From Gemmataceae bacterium (GTDB lineage: Bacteria > Planctomycetota > Planctomycetia > Gemmatales > Gemmataceae), in NCBI GenBank assembly GCA_019694755.1, contig JAIBBI010000038.1:1-37387 (forward strand): a stretch of DNA of 37,387 nucleotides, given 5' to 3'. Under the pieces are notes generated by a model that worked only from the letters and a program-made list of their open reading frames with translations, searched no databases and had not been told where the DNA came from. The position numbers and the translations under genes were made by a program. Position 1 is the first letter of the stretch. Every line of letters starts with the position of its first letter. This document shows, piece by piece, positions 8,086-17,396 of the stretch.

Positions 8086-9635
8086 ACGCTGAAACAATGC
8101 ACTCCGCAAAGCCAGAGGCGTTTCCGACGGATACTGCGGACACGCAACGGCGGTTCGACGAATTGCAATCCCGACTGGCCCCGCTGTTCGGAAACGTGTT
8201 TCCCGACCGACTGGCCGCACACACGATCATAGTCATACCCAGCCTGACGCTCGACGTCGACGAATTGGCCGCCCTCAGCGGCGCGACGCATTATGAAGAA
8301 CGAATGTTGTGCATGCTGATGTTGCTCCGCATGCCCAAGGCCAACGTCGTATACGTGACGAGCGAACCGATCTCGCCCACGATCATCGACTACTATTTGC
8401 ACCTGCTTCCCGGAGTTCCTGTCAATCATGCCCGTCGGCGGCTGACATTGCTTAGCTGCAATGACGGATCAAGCATGCCCCTCTCGCAAAAAATGCTTGC
8501 CCGGCCGCGACTTCTGGAGCGCATCAAGGCGGCGATTCCGAACCCGTCGGCGGCACACATTACGTGCTTCAACGCTACGGACTTGGAACGAGCACTCGCG
8601 TTGCGGCTCGACGTGCCACTCTACGCTTGCGACCCCGCCCTCAACAGTCTGAGCACAAAAAGTGGCGGGCGCGAGGTCTTTCGGCGTGCGGGCGTACCCA
8701 TGCCGCCGGGGTTCGAACATCTGCGCGATACGAAGGATCTGATTCCGGCCCTGACCGAATTGAAACGCCAACGGCCTCGGTTGCGAAAAGCAGTGGTCAA
8801 ACTGAACGAGGGATTCTCGGGCAAAGGCAACGCGGTGTTCTCGTACGAGACGGCCCCCGACGGTGCCGGTCTGGAGAATTGGGTCAGGATGAATCTGCCC
8901 CGAAACCTCTCGTTCGAGGCGGGCAATGAAACCTGGGAGCACTTTCAACACAAGTTTGCAGCCATGGGAGGGATCGCCGAGTTGTTCCTGGAAGGCGACA
9001 TGGTTCGTTCACCGTCGGTTCAATGCCGCATCGACCCGTTGGGACAGATCAACATCATATCGACCCATGATCAGGTGTTGGGGGGGCCGTCCGGTCAGGT
9101 TTTCCTCGGTTGTACTTTTCCCGCTGATACGGCCTACAGTCGGGAAATTCAGGTTGCCGCTCAAAGCGTGTCGGAAGTACTGCGTCAAGAGGGAGTTCTC
9201 GGCCGCTTCGGTGTCGACTTCATTTCCATCTGCACTGGCGGCAGGTGGGAGCACTCAGCCCTGGAAATCAACATCCGGAAAGGCGGCACGACCCACCCAT
9301 ACCTGATGCTCCAGTACCTGACGGACGGGACGTATGATCCCGCGACCGGGCTCTATCAGACGGCAACCGGGCAACAGCGATTCTACTACGCATCCGATAA
9401 CATCACGGATCCCGCCTACGTCGGTATCATTCCGGACGACCTGATCGATATCGCCGTGAATCATCAATTACATTTTGACGGCGCAACACAGCAGGGGGTC
9501 GTATTTCACATGATCGGGGCAATGTCCCAGTATGCAAAACTGGGAGCGCTGTGCGTCGGTGACAGCCACGCCCGGGCCCATAAGTACTATCGCGATGTGC
9601 TGGCCGTACTCGACCACGAAACCGGGCGCTGTTGA
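8082..9635 (+). CDS. PGM1-like ATP-grasp peptide (carboxylate-amine) ligase
   Basis: A 517-residue ATP-grasp enzyme resembling the peptide ligase PGM1 of pheganomycin biosynthesis, which forms amide bonds using ATP. A pre-ATP-grasp domain spans about residues 45-190 (TIIVIPSLTLDVDELAALSG, then ERMLCMLMLLRMP, then ACDPALNSLSTKSGGREVFR). The ATP-grasp fold follows, with the nucleotide-binding lysine region VVKLNEGFSGKGNAVF at about 238-253 and the metal-binding EINIRKGGTTHPY at about 394-406. The last 90 residues match the family's C-terminal domain (FHMIGAMSQYAKLGALCVGDSHARA). The natural substrate is unknown. No NRPS, RiPP precursor or transporter gene lies beside it. The ATG at 8082 overlaps the preceding small ORF's stop. 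Confidence 0.85.
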   Translation: MNAETMHSAKPEAFPTDTADTQRRFDELQSRLAPLFGNVFPDRLAAHTIIVIPSLTLDVDELAALSGATHYEERMLCMLMLLRMPKANVVYVTSEPISPTIIDYYLHLLPGVPVNHARRRLTLLSCNDGSSMPLSQKMLARPRLLERIKAAIPNPSAAHITCFNATDLERALALRLDVPLYACDPALNSLSTKSGGREVFRRAGVPMPPGFEHLRDTKDLIPALTELKRQRPRLRKAVVKLNEGFSGKGNAVFSYETAPDGAGLENWVRMNLPRNLSFEAGNETWEHFQHKFAAMGGIAELFLEGDMVRSPSVQCRIDPLGQINIISTHDQVLGGPSGQVFLGCTFPADTAYSREIQVAAQSVSEVLRQEGVLGRFGVDFISICTGGRWEHSALEINIRKGGTTHPYLMLQYLTDGTYDPATGLYQTATGQQRFYYASDNITDPAYVGIIPDDLIDIAVNHQLHFDGATQQGVVFHMIGAMSQYAKLGALCVGDSHARAHKYYRDVLAVLDHETGRC

Positions 9636-9901
9636 GCCAACCTCAGGGCGGCAGACGCCCTTTCGCCGGTGACGCCTGAATTCGCGACGTCCGGCTCCGC
9701 CCGGAGTTCGAACCGCTGGCAATCGCTTCCAGTCTGAAAAGATCCATTGTTTCCGACAGGCGAAATGTCATGGTGGCACTCGGCGTCGGCCGAAAACCCG
9801 AACGACCCGGTATCATATTTACGTTCTGGTGCGGCCTGAGCGTACCCGAACCGTCCCACCCGCTCGATGATAGTTCGGATTTCGTCAGGGAGTACTGAAT
9901 C

Positions 9902-10714
9902 GTGTTCGGCTACATCGACCCGCACATTCACATGATCAGCCGTGTTACAGACGATTACGAGCGGATGGCGATGGCCGGGTGCCGGGCGGTCAGTGAGCCG
10001 GCTTTCTGGGCGGGTTTCGATCGCGGCACCGTCCACGGGTTTCGCGACTATTTCCGGCACCTCACCGAGGTCGAGCCGAAGCGGGCGGCCCAGTTCCATA
10101 TCCGACATTACTGCTGGCTCTGTATCAACGCAAAGGAGGCCGAGAACGTCACGCTGTCGCGCGAGGTCATCGCGATGATCCCCGAATTCCTCGACCGGCC
10201 CGGCGTGCTCGGCATCGGCGAGATCGGCCTGAACAAGAACACTGCCAACGAGGCGACCGTGTTCCAGGAGCACGTCGACCTCGCGATGAAGACCAATGAG
10301 CTGATCCTCGTGCACACACCCCATCTGGAGGACAAGCTCAAAGGCACGCGGATGATTATCGACATGCTGAAGGGTGATTCGCGGGTGAATCCCGCGCGGG
10401 TGTGCATCGATCATGTCGAAGAGCACACGGTGCGGGCCGCGCTGGATGCCGGGTTTTGGTGCGGGATGACGCTGTACCCGACGACGAAGTGTACGCCGGC
10501 CCGCGCGGCCGACATTCTCGAACGGTTCGGAACCGGTCGAATCCTCGTCAACAGCGCGGGCGACTGGGGCAAGAGCGATCCGCTGGCCGTGCCGCAACTC
10601 GTCCAGGAATTACGACGCCGTGGCTGGGCCAATTGCGACATAGCCACCGTCGTTCACGACAATCCGCTGACCTTCTGGCGGCAGTCGCGGCGCTGGCAGG
10701 ATTGGCCGGCATGA
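9902..10714 (+). CDS. TatD-family metal-dependent hydrolase, EboB-like
   Basis: A 270-residue amidohydrolase-fold protein. The N-terminal DPHIHMISRVTDDYERMAMAG carries the HxH metal pair and the SR-x-TDDYExM sequence typical of EboB-type TatD relatives. Further motifs are AFWAGFDR, GIGEIGLN (metal-binding Glu), LVHTPH (His), IDHVEEHTV (His) and NSAGDWGKSDPLAVP (Asp). EboB belongs to the Ebo cluster linked to export of secondary metabolites in cyanobacteria and other bacteria, but no other ebo gene is present here, so the role is open. The GTG start is supported by AGGGAG at 9887-9892, nine bases upstream. The stop overlaps the next gene as ATGA. A possible degraded second copy of its start lies at 7011. 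Confidence 0.85.
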   Translation: MFGYIDPHIHMISRVTDDYERMAMAGCRAVSEPAFWAGFDRGTVHGFRDYFRHLTEVEPKRAAQFHIRHYCWLCINAKEAENVTLSREVIAMIPEFLDRPGVLGIGEIGLNKNTANEATVFQEHVDLAMKTNELILVHTPHLEDKLKGTRMIIDMLKGDSRVNPARVCIDHVEEHTVRAALDAGFWCGMTLYPTTKCTPARAADILERFGTGRILVNSAGDWGKSDPLAVPQLVQELRRRGWANCDIATVVHDNPLTFWRQSRRWQDWPA

Positions 10715-11463
10715 GTGGGTTTCACGATCACTTCTCCGGCCACGCGGCCGACTACCGACAATACCGGCCCGGTTACCCACCCGAATTGTTTTCCTGGCTG
10801 GCAGGTCTCGCCCCGGCCCGCGATCTCGCGTGGGACTGTGCCACGGGCAACGGGCAGGCCGCGACCGCGCTGGCCCCACTCTTCCGCCAAGTTGTCGCGA
10901 CAGACGCCAGCGCGGAGCAAATTGCCCTGGCAGAGCCGGTCAAAAATGTCCGGTATGCCGTCGCACCGGCCGAGCGATCGCCGCTCAACGACCGCTCCGT
11001 GAACCTGATCACGGTCGCTCAGGCATTGCATTGGCTGAATCACGAGCAATTCTTCGCCGAAGCCCGGCGCGTGGCCGGGTCAGGCGGGATCATGGCCGCG
11101 TGGGCCTACGACCTGCACCGCGTCGCGCCGGAAATCGACCGGGTCCTCGATCGTTTCCAATCAGAATTCGTCGGTAGCTACTGGCCCTACGAGCGCGGTC
11201 ATGTCGCGGCCGGGTATGCGACGATTCCGTGGCCATTCGAAGCGGTGCCCGCGCCGGTGTTCGACATGGTCTGCGAATGGGACCTCGGCGACATGCTGGC
11301 GTATATGTCCACGTGGTCGGCCACGAAGCGATTTGTCGCGGCCCGGCAATGCGACCCGATCGAGCAACTGCATGCTGAGTTCGCCCGCGCATGGGGCGAT
11401 CCGGAGACGGTGAGGCCGGTCCGCTGGACGCTACACGTCCGCGTCGGGAAGATGCCCGGATGA
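10711..11463 (+). CDS. Class I SAM-dependent methyltransferase
   Basis: A 250-residue methyltransferase of the type-11-like class, similar in architecture to trans-aconitate or TMT-type small-molecule methyltransferases. An N-terminal FSGHAADYRQYRPGYP segment is typical of this group. Motif I is LAWDCATGNGQAA at about residues 37-49, the acidic end of strand 2 is VVATDAS, and later motifs are ERSPLNDRSVNLITVAQALHW and ARRVAGSGGIMAAWAYD. The substrate cannot be told from sequence. The ATG at 10711 overlaps the hydrolase stop (ATGA), and the gene's own stop overlaps tsaD (ATGA), so it sits within a tightly coupled three-gene unit. An in-frame extension back to 10402 lies inside the hydrolase gene and is rejected. 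Confidence 0.9.
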   Translation: MSGFHDHFSGHAADYRQYRPGYPPELFSWLAGLAPARDLAWDCATGNGQAATALAPLFRQVVATDASAEQIALAEPVKNVRYAVAPAERSPLNDRSVNLITVAQALHWLNHEQFFAEARRVAGSGGIMAAWAYDLHRVAPEIDRVLDRFQSEFVGSYWPYERGHVAAGYATIPWPFEAVPAPVFDMVCEWDLGDMLAYMSTWSATKRFVAARQCDPIEQLHAEFARAWGDPETVRPVRWTLHVRVGKMPG

Positions 11464-12464
11464 ACTTCCTCGCGCTGGAGACATCGTGCGATGAGACCTC
11501 GGCGGCCGTGTTTACGGATGAGCTGAAGGTCCTCTCCAACGTCGTTGCATCGCAGACGTCGCTGCACGCGCGGTTTGGCGGCGTCGTGCCCGAGGTCGCC
11601 GCCCGCGAGCATTTGCGACAGATTCTGCCGGTCGTCGATGAAGCTCTGCGCCGTGCGGGCGTCGGCATCCACGAAATCGGCTGCATCGCCGTCCACAACA
11701 CGCCCGGTCTCGTCGGCGCGCTGTTGATCGGGCTGAGCGCAGCCAAAGGACTGGCGGCCGCACTGGATGTGCCGCTCATCGGCGTGAACCACATCCATGC
11801 CCACATCTACGCCGCTCGACTCGCCGCGGGCCGGGATATCTTCCCGTGCGTCGGCCTCGTCGTCAGCGGCGGGCACACCGCGCTGTTCGATTGCTCCGAC
11901 GCGGTGACGTACAAACTCATGGGCACGACCCGCGACGATGCGGCCGGCGAGGCCTTCGACAAGGTGGCTACGATCCTCGGCCTCGGCTTTCCCGGCGGCC
12001 CCGCGCTCGACCGGGCCGCCACCGGAAACCCGAAAGCTCACAAGTTTCCGCGCTCGTACCTCGAGGCCGGCTGCCTCGACTTCAGCTTTTCGGGCCTCAA
12101 GACGGCCGTGCTCTATGCCGTGCAGGGCCACGACCGCGCGAATACCACTCCGCCCACAGGCACCTCGCTCGCCGACTTTGCGGCGAGCTTTCAGGAGGCC
12201 GTTGTGGACGTGCTCGTCACGCGATGCGGGGAGGCGCTCGACCGGACCGGGACCATCCGACTCGCGGTTGGTGGTGGCGTGAGCGCGAATCGCCGACTGC
12301 GGACGGCCCTCCAGGCGATGTGCGAACGGCGCGGGGCCGAGTTGTTTCTGCCGCCGATGGAGTACTGCACCGACAACGCCGCGATGGCCGCCCTGGCAGT
12401 CGAGCATTATCGGCGCGGTCAGTTCGCGGGCGATGATCTCGACGCAATCCCGTACGTGATCTGA
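11460..12464 (+). CDS. tsaD: tRNA N6-threonylcarbamoyladenosine transferase TsaD
   Basis: TsaD transfers the threonylcarbamoyl group to A37 of ANN-decoding tRNAs, working with TsaB and TsaE. The 334-residue product begins LALETSCDETSAAV, as in the family. The metal-binding HxxxH appears as HIHAH at residues 111-115, SGGHTALF and the GEAFDK segment bind the nucleotide, and SGLKTAV and DNAAMAALA are conserved C-terminal signatures. Length and motifs are normal. The start overlaps the methyltransferase stop as ATGA. tsaB and tsaE are not in the window. The gene should be essential or near-essential, so the upstream hydrolase and methyltransferase are probably expressed with it. Confidence 0.97.
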   Translation: MNFLALETSCDETSAAVFTDELKVLSNVVASQTSLHARFGGVVPEVAAREHLRQILPVVDEALRRAGVGIHEIGCIAVHNTPGLVGALLIGLSAAKGLAAALDVPLIGVNHIHAHIYAARLAAGRDIFPCVGLVVSGGHTALFDCSDAVTYKLMGTTRDDAAGEAFDKVATILGLGFPGGPALDRAATGNPKAHKFPRSYLEAGCLDFSFSGLKTAVLYAVQGHDRANTTPPTGTSLADFAASFQEAVVDVLVTRCGEALDRTGTIRLAVGGGVSANRRLRTALQAMCERRGAELFLPPMEYCTDNAAMAALAVEHYRRGQFAGDDLDAIPYVI

Positions 12465-12612
12465 ACGGTCCGCCCGTCCGGCGATCAGTCGGGTGACAAA
12501 TCCGTCAGGATCGCGCGACCAGGTAGAATAATAGGAATGGCAGACCTTTTTCCCGCCGGATCAGCGGCGATCGTCGGTAGCACGCGGACCGCCGAACTGC
12601 AAAGATGATGAC

Positions 12613-15600
12613 ATGAGCCTCATCCGTCTGGCGCTGGGCAATGTCTACGGCGTCCTCGTGCTGGCATTGGCCACGCTCGTGCTGGGCGGGTTGGCGGCCG
12701 CTACGATCCCCGTCGACATCCTGCCCGCCTTCAAGACCCCGGCCGTTCAGGTCCTGACTTATTTCAACGGCATGCCGGCCGCGTCGGTCGAGAAGACCCT
12801 GACCAATCGCATCGAGCGCAACGTCAACCAGGCGCCCGGCGTCCGTCTGATCACATCACGGTCCCTGCCCGGCGTCAGCATCGTGCGCGTAATCTTCCGT
12901 GACGACACCGACCCCAATGCCGCCCTGACGCTCGCCAACACGCTGGCCCAGAACACTCTGCCGACGCTGCCGCCCAACACGCTGCCGCCGGTGGTGCTGC
13001 CGTACGACCCGACTGGATCGCTGCCGCTGGGCATCCTCACGGTCTCCAACCCCCGACTCGACGAGGCTCGCGTCAAGGATGTGGCCCGCATCGAAGTGCG
13101 GTCCGCGCTCGGAACATTGCCCGGGGTCGTCGCGCCGGTGGTGGTTGGTGGCAAGGATCGCACGGTGCTGGTGTATCTCGATCCGCTGCGACTCCGTGCC
13201 CGCAACCTCTCGTCCACCGACATCATCAAGGCATTAGCCGAGGGGAACCTGATGGTGTCGCCCGGCACGGCGTACTTCGGCGATAACCAGGTCCTGCTCG
13301 ATTCCAACTCGATGGTGGCAAAAGTCGCCGACCTGAACGATCTGCCGGTCCGTCTGCCGGGCGGCGATACGATCCTGCTCGGAGACGTGGGCCGGGCGGA
13401 AGACGCCGCCGCGATCCAGACATCGCGCGTTCGGATCAACGGCAAGCAGCAAGTGTACGTTCCTGTCTACCGCCAGGGCGGCGCGTCGAGCCTCGCCGTC
13501 GCCAATGCCGTGCGGAACAACATCCCGCTCATTGAGCAGACCGTTACCGAAGGGACTCGCCTGCAATACGTCATGGACCAGAGCGAGTACGTCCGCACTT
13601 CGATCGAGAGCCTGGTGAAAGAGGGCGGGATCGGCATCCTGCTCGTGGGTGTGATGATCTTCCTGTTCCTCGGCAACCCGCGGATGACGATCATTGCCGC
13701 GGTGACGCTGCCGCTCTCGATCCTGGCCGCGCTCATCGGCTTGCGGATGCTCGGCGAAACGGTCAACGTGATGACGCTGGGCGGCCTGTTCCTCGCGATC
13801 GGCCCGTTGATCGACGAAGCGATCGTCATGCTCGAGAATACGCACCGGCACATGGGCATGGGCAAGAACCCGGTGCGGGCCGCCTACGACGCGGTGAGCG
13901 AGTTGACGCTGCCTGCACTGGTGGCCGTGCTCGCGCTGGTGATCGTGCTGGCCGCCATCGCCCTGACGCCGGGGCTCGGCGGGTTCCTGTTCAAGCCGCT
14001 GGCGATCGCTGTCGCGCTCGCGATGGCCGCGTCGTGGTTCTTCGCCCTTACGCTGGTTCCCGCACTGTGCTCGGTGTTGTTGAAGGCCGACGACCACGGG
14101 ACCGGCTGGGTCGCTCGGATTCACGCCCCGATCGAGCGCGTGTTGCGGGCGATCGAAAATGTCTACGAGCGACTGCTCGGCGGCTTCGTGGCCCGGGGAA
14201 AGCTCGGCATCGCGATGGTGGCAATCGTATTCTTCGCGTCGCTGACGCTGGTTCTGGGCATCGGCCAGGAGTTCTTCCCGGCCGTCGACGCCGGGCAGAT
14301 CATCATTCAGGTGCGGACTCCGTCCTCCAATCGCCTCGACGCGACGGAGCGGCGCGTTGCCGAGTTGGAGGCCCTGATCGAGAAGAAAATCCCGGCAGCC
14401 GAGCGCGAGACGATCGTGTCGGAGATCGGGATCAACCCGGACTGGTCGGCCGCCTACACGCCGAACGCGGGCCAAATGGACGCGGTCGTCCGGGTTCAGC
14501 TTTCGCACCACCGCCGGTTCAGCGCTCAGCAATATGCGGTCAAGCTCCGGCGGGCGGTCCGCGAGGAGCCGGGCCTGTCGGACCTGCGGGTGAACTTCGA
14601 TACCGGCGGCATGGTGGCTGCCGCGCTGAATTTCGGATCCAGTTCACCGATCATCGTCCGGCTCGAGGGCGGCCGGGGGAATCAGGCCGCCGACCTGGCC
14701 GAGGAAATCCGGACCCGGGCACAGACCGTCCGCGGGGCGGCCGACGTCCGCGTCCACCAGCGCGACGACGCGCCGTACCTCATCATCGAAGTGAAGCGAC
14801 AGAAGGCCGCGGAAGTCGGGCTGAGCACCCGCGACGTGCTGCTTCAGGTCGTCACGGCGATGAACTCGTCGGCATCAATCAATCGAAACTTCTGGATCGA
14901 TCAGGAGTCCGGCAACCAGTACTTCGTAGCCGTGCAGTACCCGGAAGACCCGGACCGCAAACTCGAAGACCTGCAGACCGTGTATGCAACCGGCACGAGT
15001 CAGTCGACGCCGGTCCCGCTCGGATCGCTGGTCGACATCCGCGACGCCCGCTCGGCGGTGGAACTGAATCACGCCAATCTGCGCCGCGTGACCGAAGTTC
15101 TGGTGAACACCGAAAACCGCGACACGGGTTCGGTCGCCCGCGACATCAGGGCCAAGCTCGCCGACCTGCAACTGCCGCCGGGGATGCGGATGGTGTTCGA
15201 GGGCGAATACGCCCGGATGATGGAGTCGTTCCAGTCGCTGGGGTTCGGCCTGACGATGGCCGCCCTGCTCGTGTATCTGATGATGGTGCCGCTGTTCCGC
15301 TCGTTCCTCGGCCCGCTGGTCGTGATGTCGTCGCTGCCGCTGGGGCTGATCGGAGTGCTGGCCATTCTGTTCCTGACGAAGACGACGCTCAATGTGCAAT
15401 CGGCGATGGGAGTCATCTTCCTCGTGGGCATCGCGGTCGCGCAGGGCGTGCTGCTCATCGACTTCGCCAACAAGCTCCGCGCCGAGGGCATGCACCCGCG
15501 CGAGGCCGCGATCAAGGCGGCCGCGATCCGACTGCGGCCCATTCTGATGACGTTCCTGGCAACGTTTCTCGATCTTTTGCCGCTCGCGTTGGGTCTGGAG

Positions 15601-15780
15601 CGCGGCAGCGAGGCGATCACGCCACTCGCGCGGGCCGTCGTCGGCGGGCTGCTCACGTCGACGGTTCTGACGCTCTTTGTCGTCCCGACCCTGTACTCGT
15701 GGGCGTTCCGCCCTTCGGTGCCGGGCCCGGACCTCGACACGCTGCTGACCGAACCCGCAACCGGGGGGACACATGGCTAA
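12613..15780 (+). CDS. RND-family efflux permease (AcrB/MdtB-like)
   Basis: A 1055-residue inner-membrane proton-driven pump subunit of the RND superfamily. One N-terminal helix (residues about 10-32) is followed by a porter domain, helices 2-7 from about residue 330 (GIGILLVGVMIFLFLGN onward), a second porter domain, and helices 8-12 near the C-terminus (LTMAALLVYLMMVPLF, then FLVGIAVAQGVLLIDFANKLR). The helix 4 acidic pair is present as PLIDEAIVMLEN, with Asp401 and Glu402 where drug pumps usually have two Asp. It lacks the DFG-x3-DGA pattern of heavy-metal pumps. The substrate is unknown; drug, lipid or metabolite export is possible. The adaptor gene starts inside the last codons (8-base overlap). 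The 148-base gap upstream should hold the promoter; a TAGAAT at 12524-12529 is seen, but no well-spaced -35. Confidence 0.95.
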   Translation: MSLIRLALGNVYGVLVLALATLVLGGLAAATIPVDILPAFKTPAVQVLTYFNGMPAASVEKTLTNRIERNVNQAPGVRLITSRSLPGVSIVRVIFRDDTDPNAALTLANTLAQNTLPTLPPNTLPPVVLPYDPTGSLPLGILTVSNPRLDEARVKDVARIEVRSALGTLPGVVAPVVVGGKDRTVLVYLDPLRLRARNLSSTDIIKALAEGNLMVSPGTAYFGDNQVLLDSNSMVAKVADLNDLPVRLPGGDTILLGDVGRAEDAAAIQTSRVRINGKQQVYVPVYRQGGASSLAVANAVRNNIPLIEQTVTEGTRLQYVMDQSEYVRTSIESLVKEGGIGILLVGVMIFLFLGNPRMTIIAAVTLPLSILAALIGLRMLGETVNVMTLGGLFLAIGPLIDEAIVMLENTHRHMGMGKNPVRAAYDAVSELTLPALVAVLALVIVLAAIALTPGLGGFLFKPLAIAVALAMAASWFFALTLVPALCSVLLKADDHGTGWVARIHAPIERVLRAIENVYERLLGGFVARGKLGIAMVAIVFFASLTLVLGIGQEFFPAVDAGQIIIQVRTPSSNRLDATERRVAELEALIEKKIPAAERETIVSEIGINPDWSAAYTPNAGQMDAVVRVQLSHHRRFSAQQYAVKLRRAVREEPGLSDLRVNFDTGGMVAAALNFGSSSPIIVRLEGGRGNQAADLAEEIRTRAQTVRGAADVRVHQRDDAPYLIIEVKRQKAAEVGLSTRDVLLQVVTAMNSSASINRNFWIDQESGNQYFVAVQYPEDPDRKLEDLQTVYATGTSQSTPVPLGSLVDIRDARSAVELNHANLRRVTEVLVNTENRDTGSVARDIRAKLADLQLPPGMRMVFEGEYARMMESFQSLGFGLTMAALLVYLMMVPLFRSFLGPLVVMSSLPLGLIGVLAILFLTKTTLNVQSAMGVIFLVGIAVAQGVLLIDFANKLRAEGMHPREAAIKAAAIRLRPILMTFLATFLDLLPLALGLERGSEAITPLARAVVGGLLTSTVLTLFVVPTLYSWAFRPSVPGPDLDTLLTEPATGGTHG

Positions 15781-17392
15781 CGCACGCGTGCTGTTCGGAC
15801 TGGTCGCCGTCGCGGCCGTCTCCGTGACCGCGGGGCTGGTCGGCGGCCGCTGGCTGTCGCCGAAGCCGGCCCCCATCCCTCATCACGTCGCGGACACGAC
15901 GGGCGAGTCGTCGCTCGATGCCGAGTCGGAGCCGGGCGATGCAATCCCCGTCGCGACGACCATCCGGCCCAAGTGCGATCCGAATCTCACCGTCACCGTT
16001 CACAACATTGCGGGCGTCGAGGCGTTCTTTCAATCGGAGATGCGGGCCCGGGCGTCCGGCATTGTCCGTGCCGTGCCTAAGAACATCGGCGATCATGTGG
16101 AGGCGGGCGAACTTCTACTTTCGCTCGACGTGCCGGACCTCGAGCAGGACGTTTCGCAGCGGGAGTCGCTGATCGCACAGCGGCGCGAGGAAGTGCGGGT
16201 CGCGGAATCGAAACTGGGCGACGTGCAGGCGGCCCGCGAAGTGGTCGCCGCCACAATTCGCATGCGAAAGACGGAAGTAGAATCGGCACGGGCCACGGCC
16301 GACCTCCGGCGCAAGCGACTCGACCGGTTCCGCACGCTGGCCGGCCGGGAGGCCGTCACGCCCGATGTCGTCGAGGAGCAGGAACGCGACTATCAGGCCA
16401 GTGCGGCCACGCTTGCCGGCGCGCTCGTCGCCGTTGAGAAAGCCGAAGCCGACGCTCGCAGCGCGGACGCGGCCATCGCAACCGCCCGCGCGGACATCGC
16501 GCTGAAGCAATCGATGGTCCGGGTTGCGGAGCGGGACTACGACCGTGCCGTCGCGCTGGCCGACTACGCCCGGATCCGTGCCCCGTTTACGGGCATCATT
16601 GTGCGCCGGAACGTCGACCCCGGCGACTTCGTCCAGAATGCAACGACCGGAGCAAGCGAGACCTTGATCAGCATCGCGCGGACCGATCTGGTGACAGTCG
16701 TCGCCAAGCTGCCGGAGAACATTGCCGCGTTCGTCTCGCGGGATACCGACGTGACGATGGAATTCGATGATCTGCCGGGCGTCACCTTTTCCGCCCGCGT
16801 GTCGCGGTTCTCCCCGGCCGTGCAGACGAGCGACCGCACGATCCGGGTCGAAGTGGACCTCTTCAATGGCTCATCTGCGGACCACCAGAAGTTTGTCGGG
16901 CGGTCGATCGCGGCGTCGGTGGCGACGCTGGCGACCCACGGGCCGATGACGCTGACGAATCTGCTCGCGGCCAGCGACAGCCTGACCCGCGTGAACCGGA
17001 AAAGCGTTTCAGACCGATTCCCCAGCAAGCCGATAATCTCGGGGAATGTCAACCGCGAGCCCCGGTTGATTCCGGGGATGGTCGGCTCGGTGACGCTGCA
17101 CCTTCAGCGGTTTGCCGAGGCCTTTGTAGTGCCGGCCACCGCGGTTTACAGCCGGGGTGGGAAGAACTACCTGCTCGAAGTCCGGGCCGGCGTGGCACAT
17201 CAGGTCCCCGTCGTGGTGCAACTCACTGACGGCAAGACCGCCAAAGTGGCCGTGGTGACCAAAGTCCCGGACAGTCGGGGTGGCTCCCGCGAGGTCCTGC
17301 GGGACCTGACGGGAAACGAGGAACTGGTCGCCAATCGGCAACTGGAGTTCCCGCCGGGTAAGCCGCTCAAGACCGCCCCGAAGGACTGGTGA
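15773..17392 (+). CDS. RND efflux periplasmic adaptor (HlyD/MFP family)
   Basis: A 539-residue membrane fusion protein that would link the RND permease to the outer-membrane channel. An N-terminal anchor (VLFGLVAVAAVSVTAGLVGG) comes first. The first lipoyl half is at about 89-115 (SGIVRAVPKNIGDHVEAGELLLSLD). A long coiled-coil hairpin rich in Arg, Glu and Ala covers about 118-262. The second lipoyl half is at about 264-290 (IRAPFTGIIVRRNVDPGDFV). Beta-barrel and membrane-proximal parts follow (SARVSRFSPAVQTSDRTIRVEV). It is longer than many adaptors (350-420 residues) because of an insert around 390-430 and the long hairpin. Start and permease stop overlap by eight bases. Confidence 0.93.
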   Translation: MANARVLFGLVAVAAVSVTAGLVGGRWLSPKPAPIPHHVADTTGESSLDAESEPGDAIPVATTIRPKCDPNLTVTVHNIAGVEAFFQSEMRARASGIVRAVPKNIGDHVEAGELLLSLDVPDLEQDVSQRESLIAQRREEVRVAESKLGDVQAAREVVAATIRMRKTEVESARATADLRRKRLDRFRTLAGREAVTPDVVEEQERDYQASAATLAGALVAVEKAEADARSADAAIATARADIALKQSMVRVAERDYDRAVALADYARIRAPFTGIIVRRNVDPGDFVQNATTGASETLISIARTDLVTVVAKLPENIAAFVSRDTDVTMEFDDLPGVTFSARVSRFSPAVQTSDRTIRVEVDLFNGSSADHQKFVGRSIAASVATLATHGPMTLTNLLAASDSLTRVNRKSVSDRFPSKPIISGNVNREPRLIPGMVGSVTLHLQRFAEAFVVPATAVYSRGGKNYLLEVRAGVAHQVPVVVQLTDGKTAKVAVVTKVPDSRGGSREVLRDLTGNEELVANRQLEFPPGKPLKTAPKDW

Positions 17393-17396
17393 TGCG

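Noticed and set aside
12493-12529. Promoter for the RND operon with GTGACA and TAGAAT boxes
   Set aside because: The boxes are 25 bases apart, too far for a standard housekeeping promoter; only the TAGAAT is mildly suggestive.
14034-15827. 597-codon plus-strand frame inside the RND permease and adaptor genes
   Set aside because: Arg/Gly/Pro-rich shadow in the wrong frame; the RND motifs are in the other frame.
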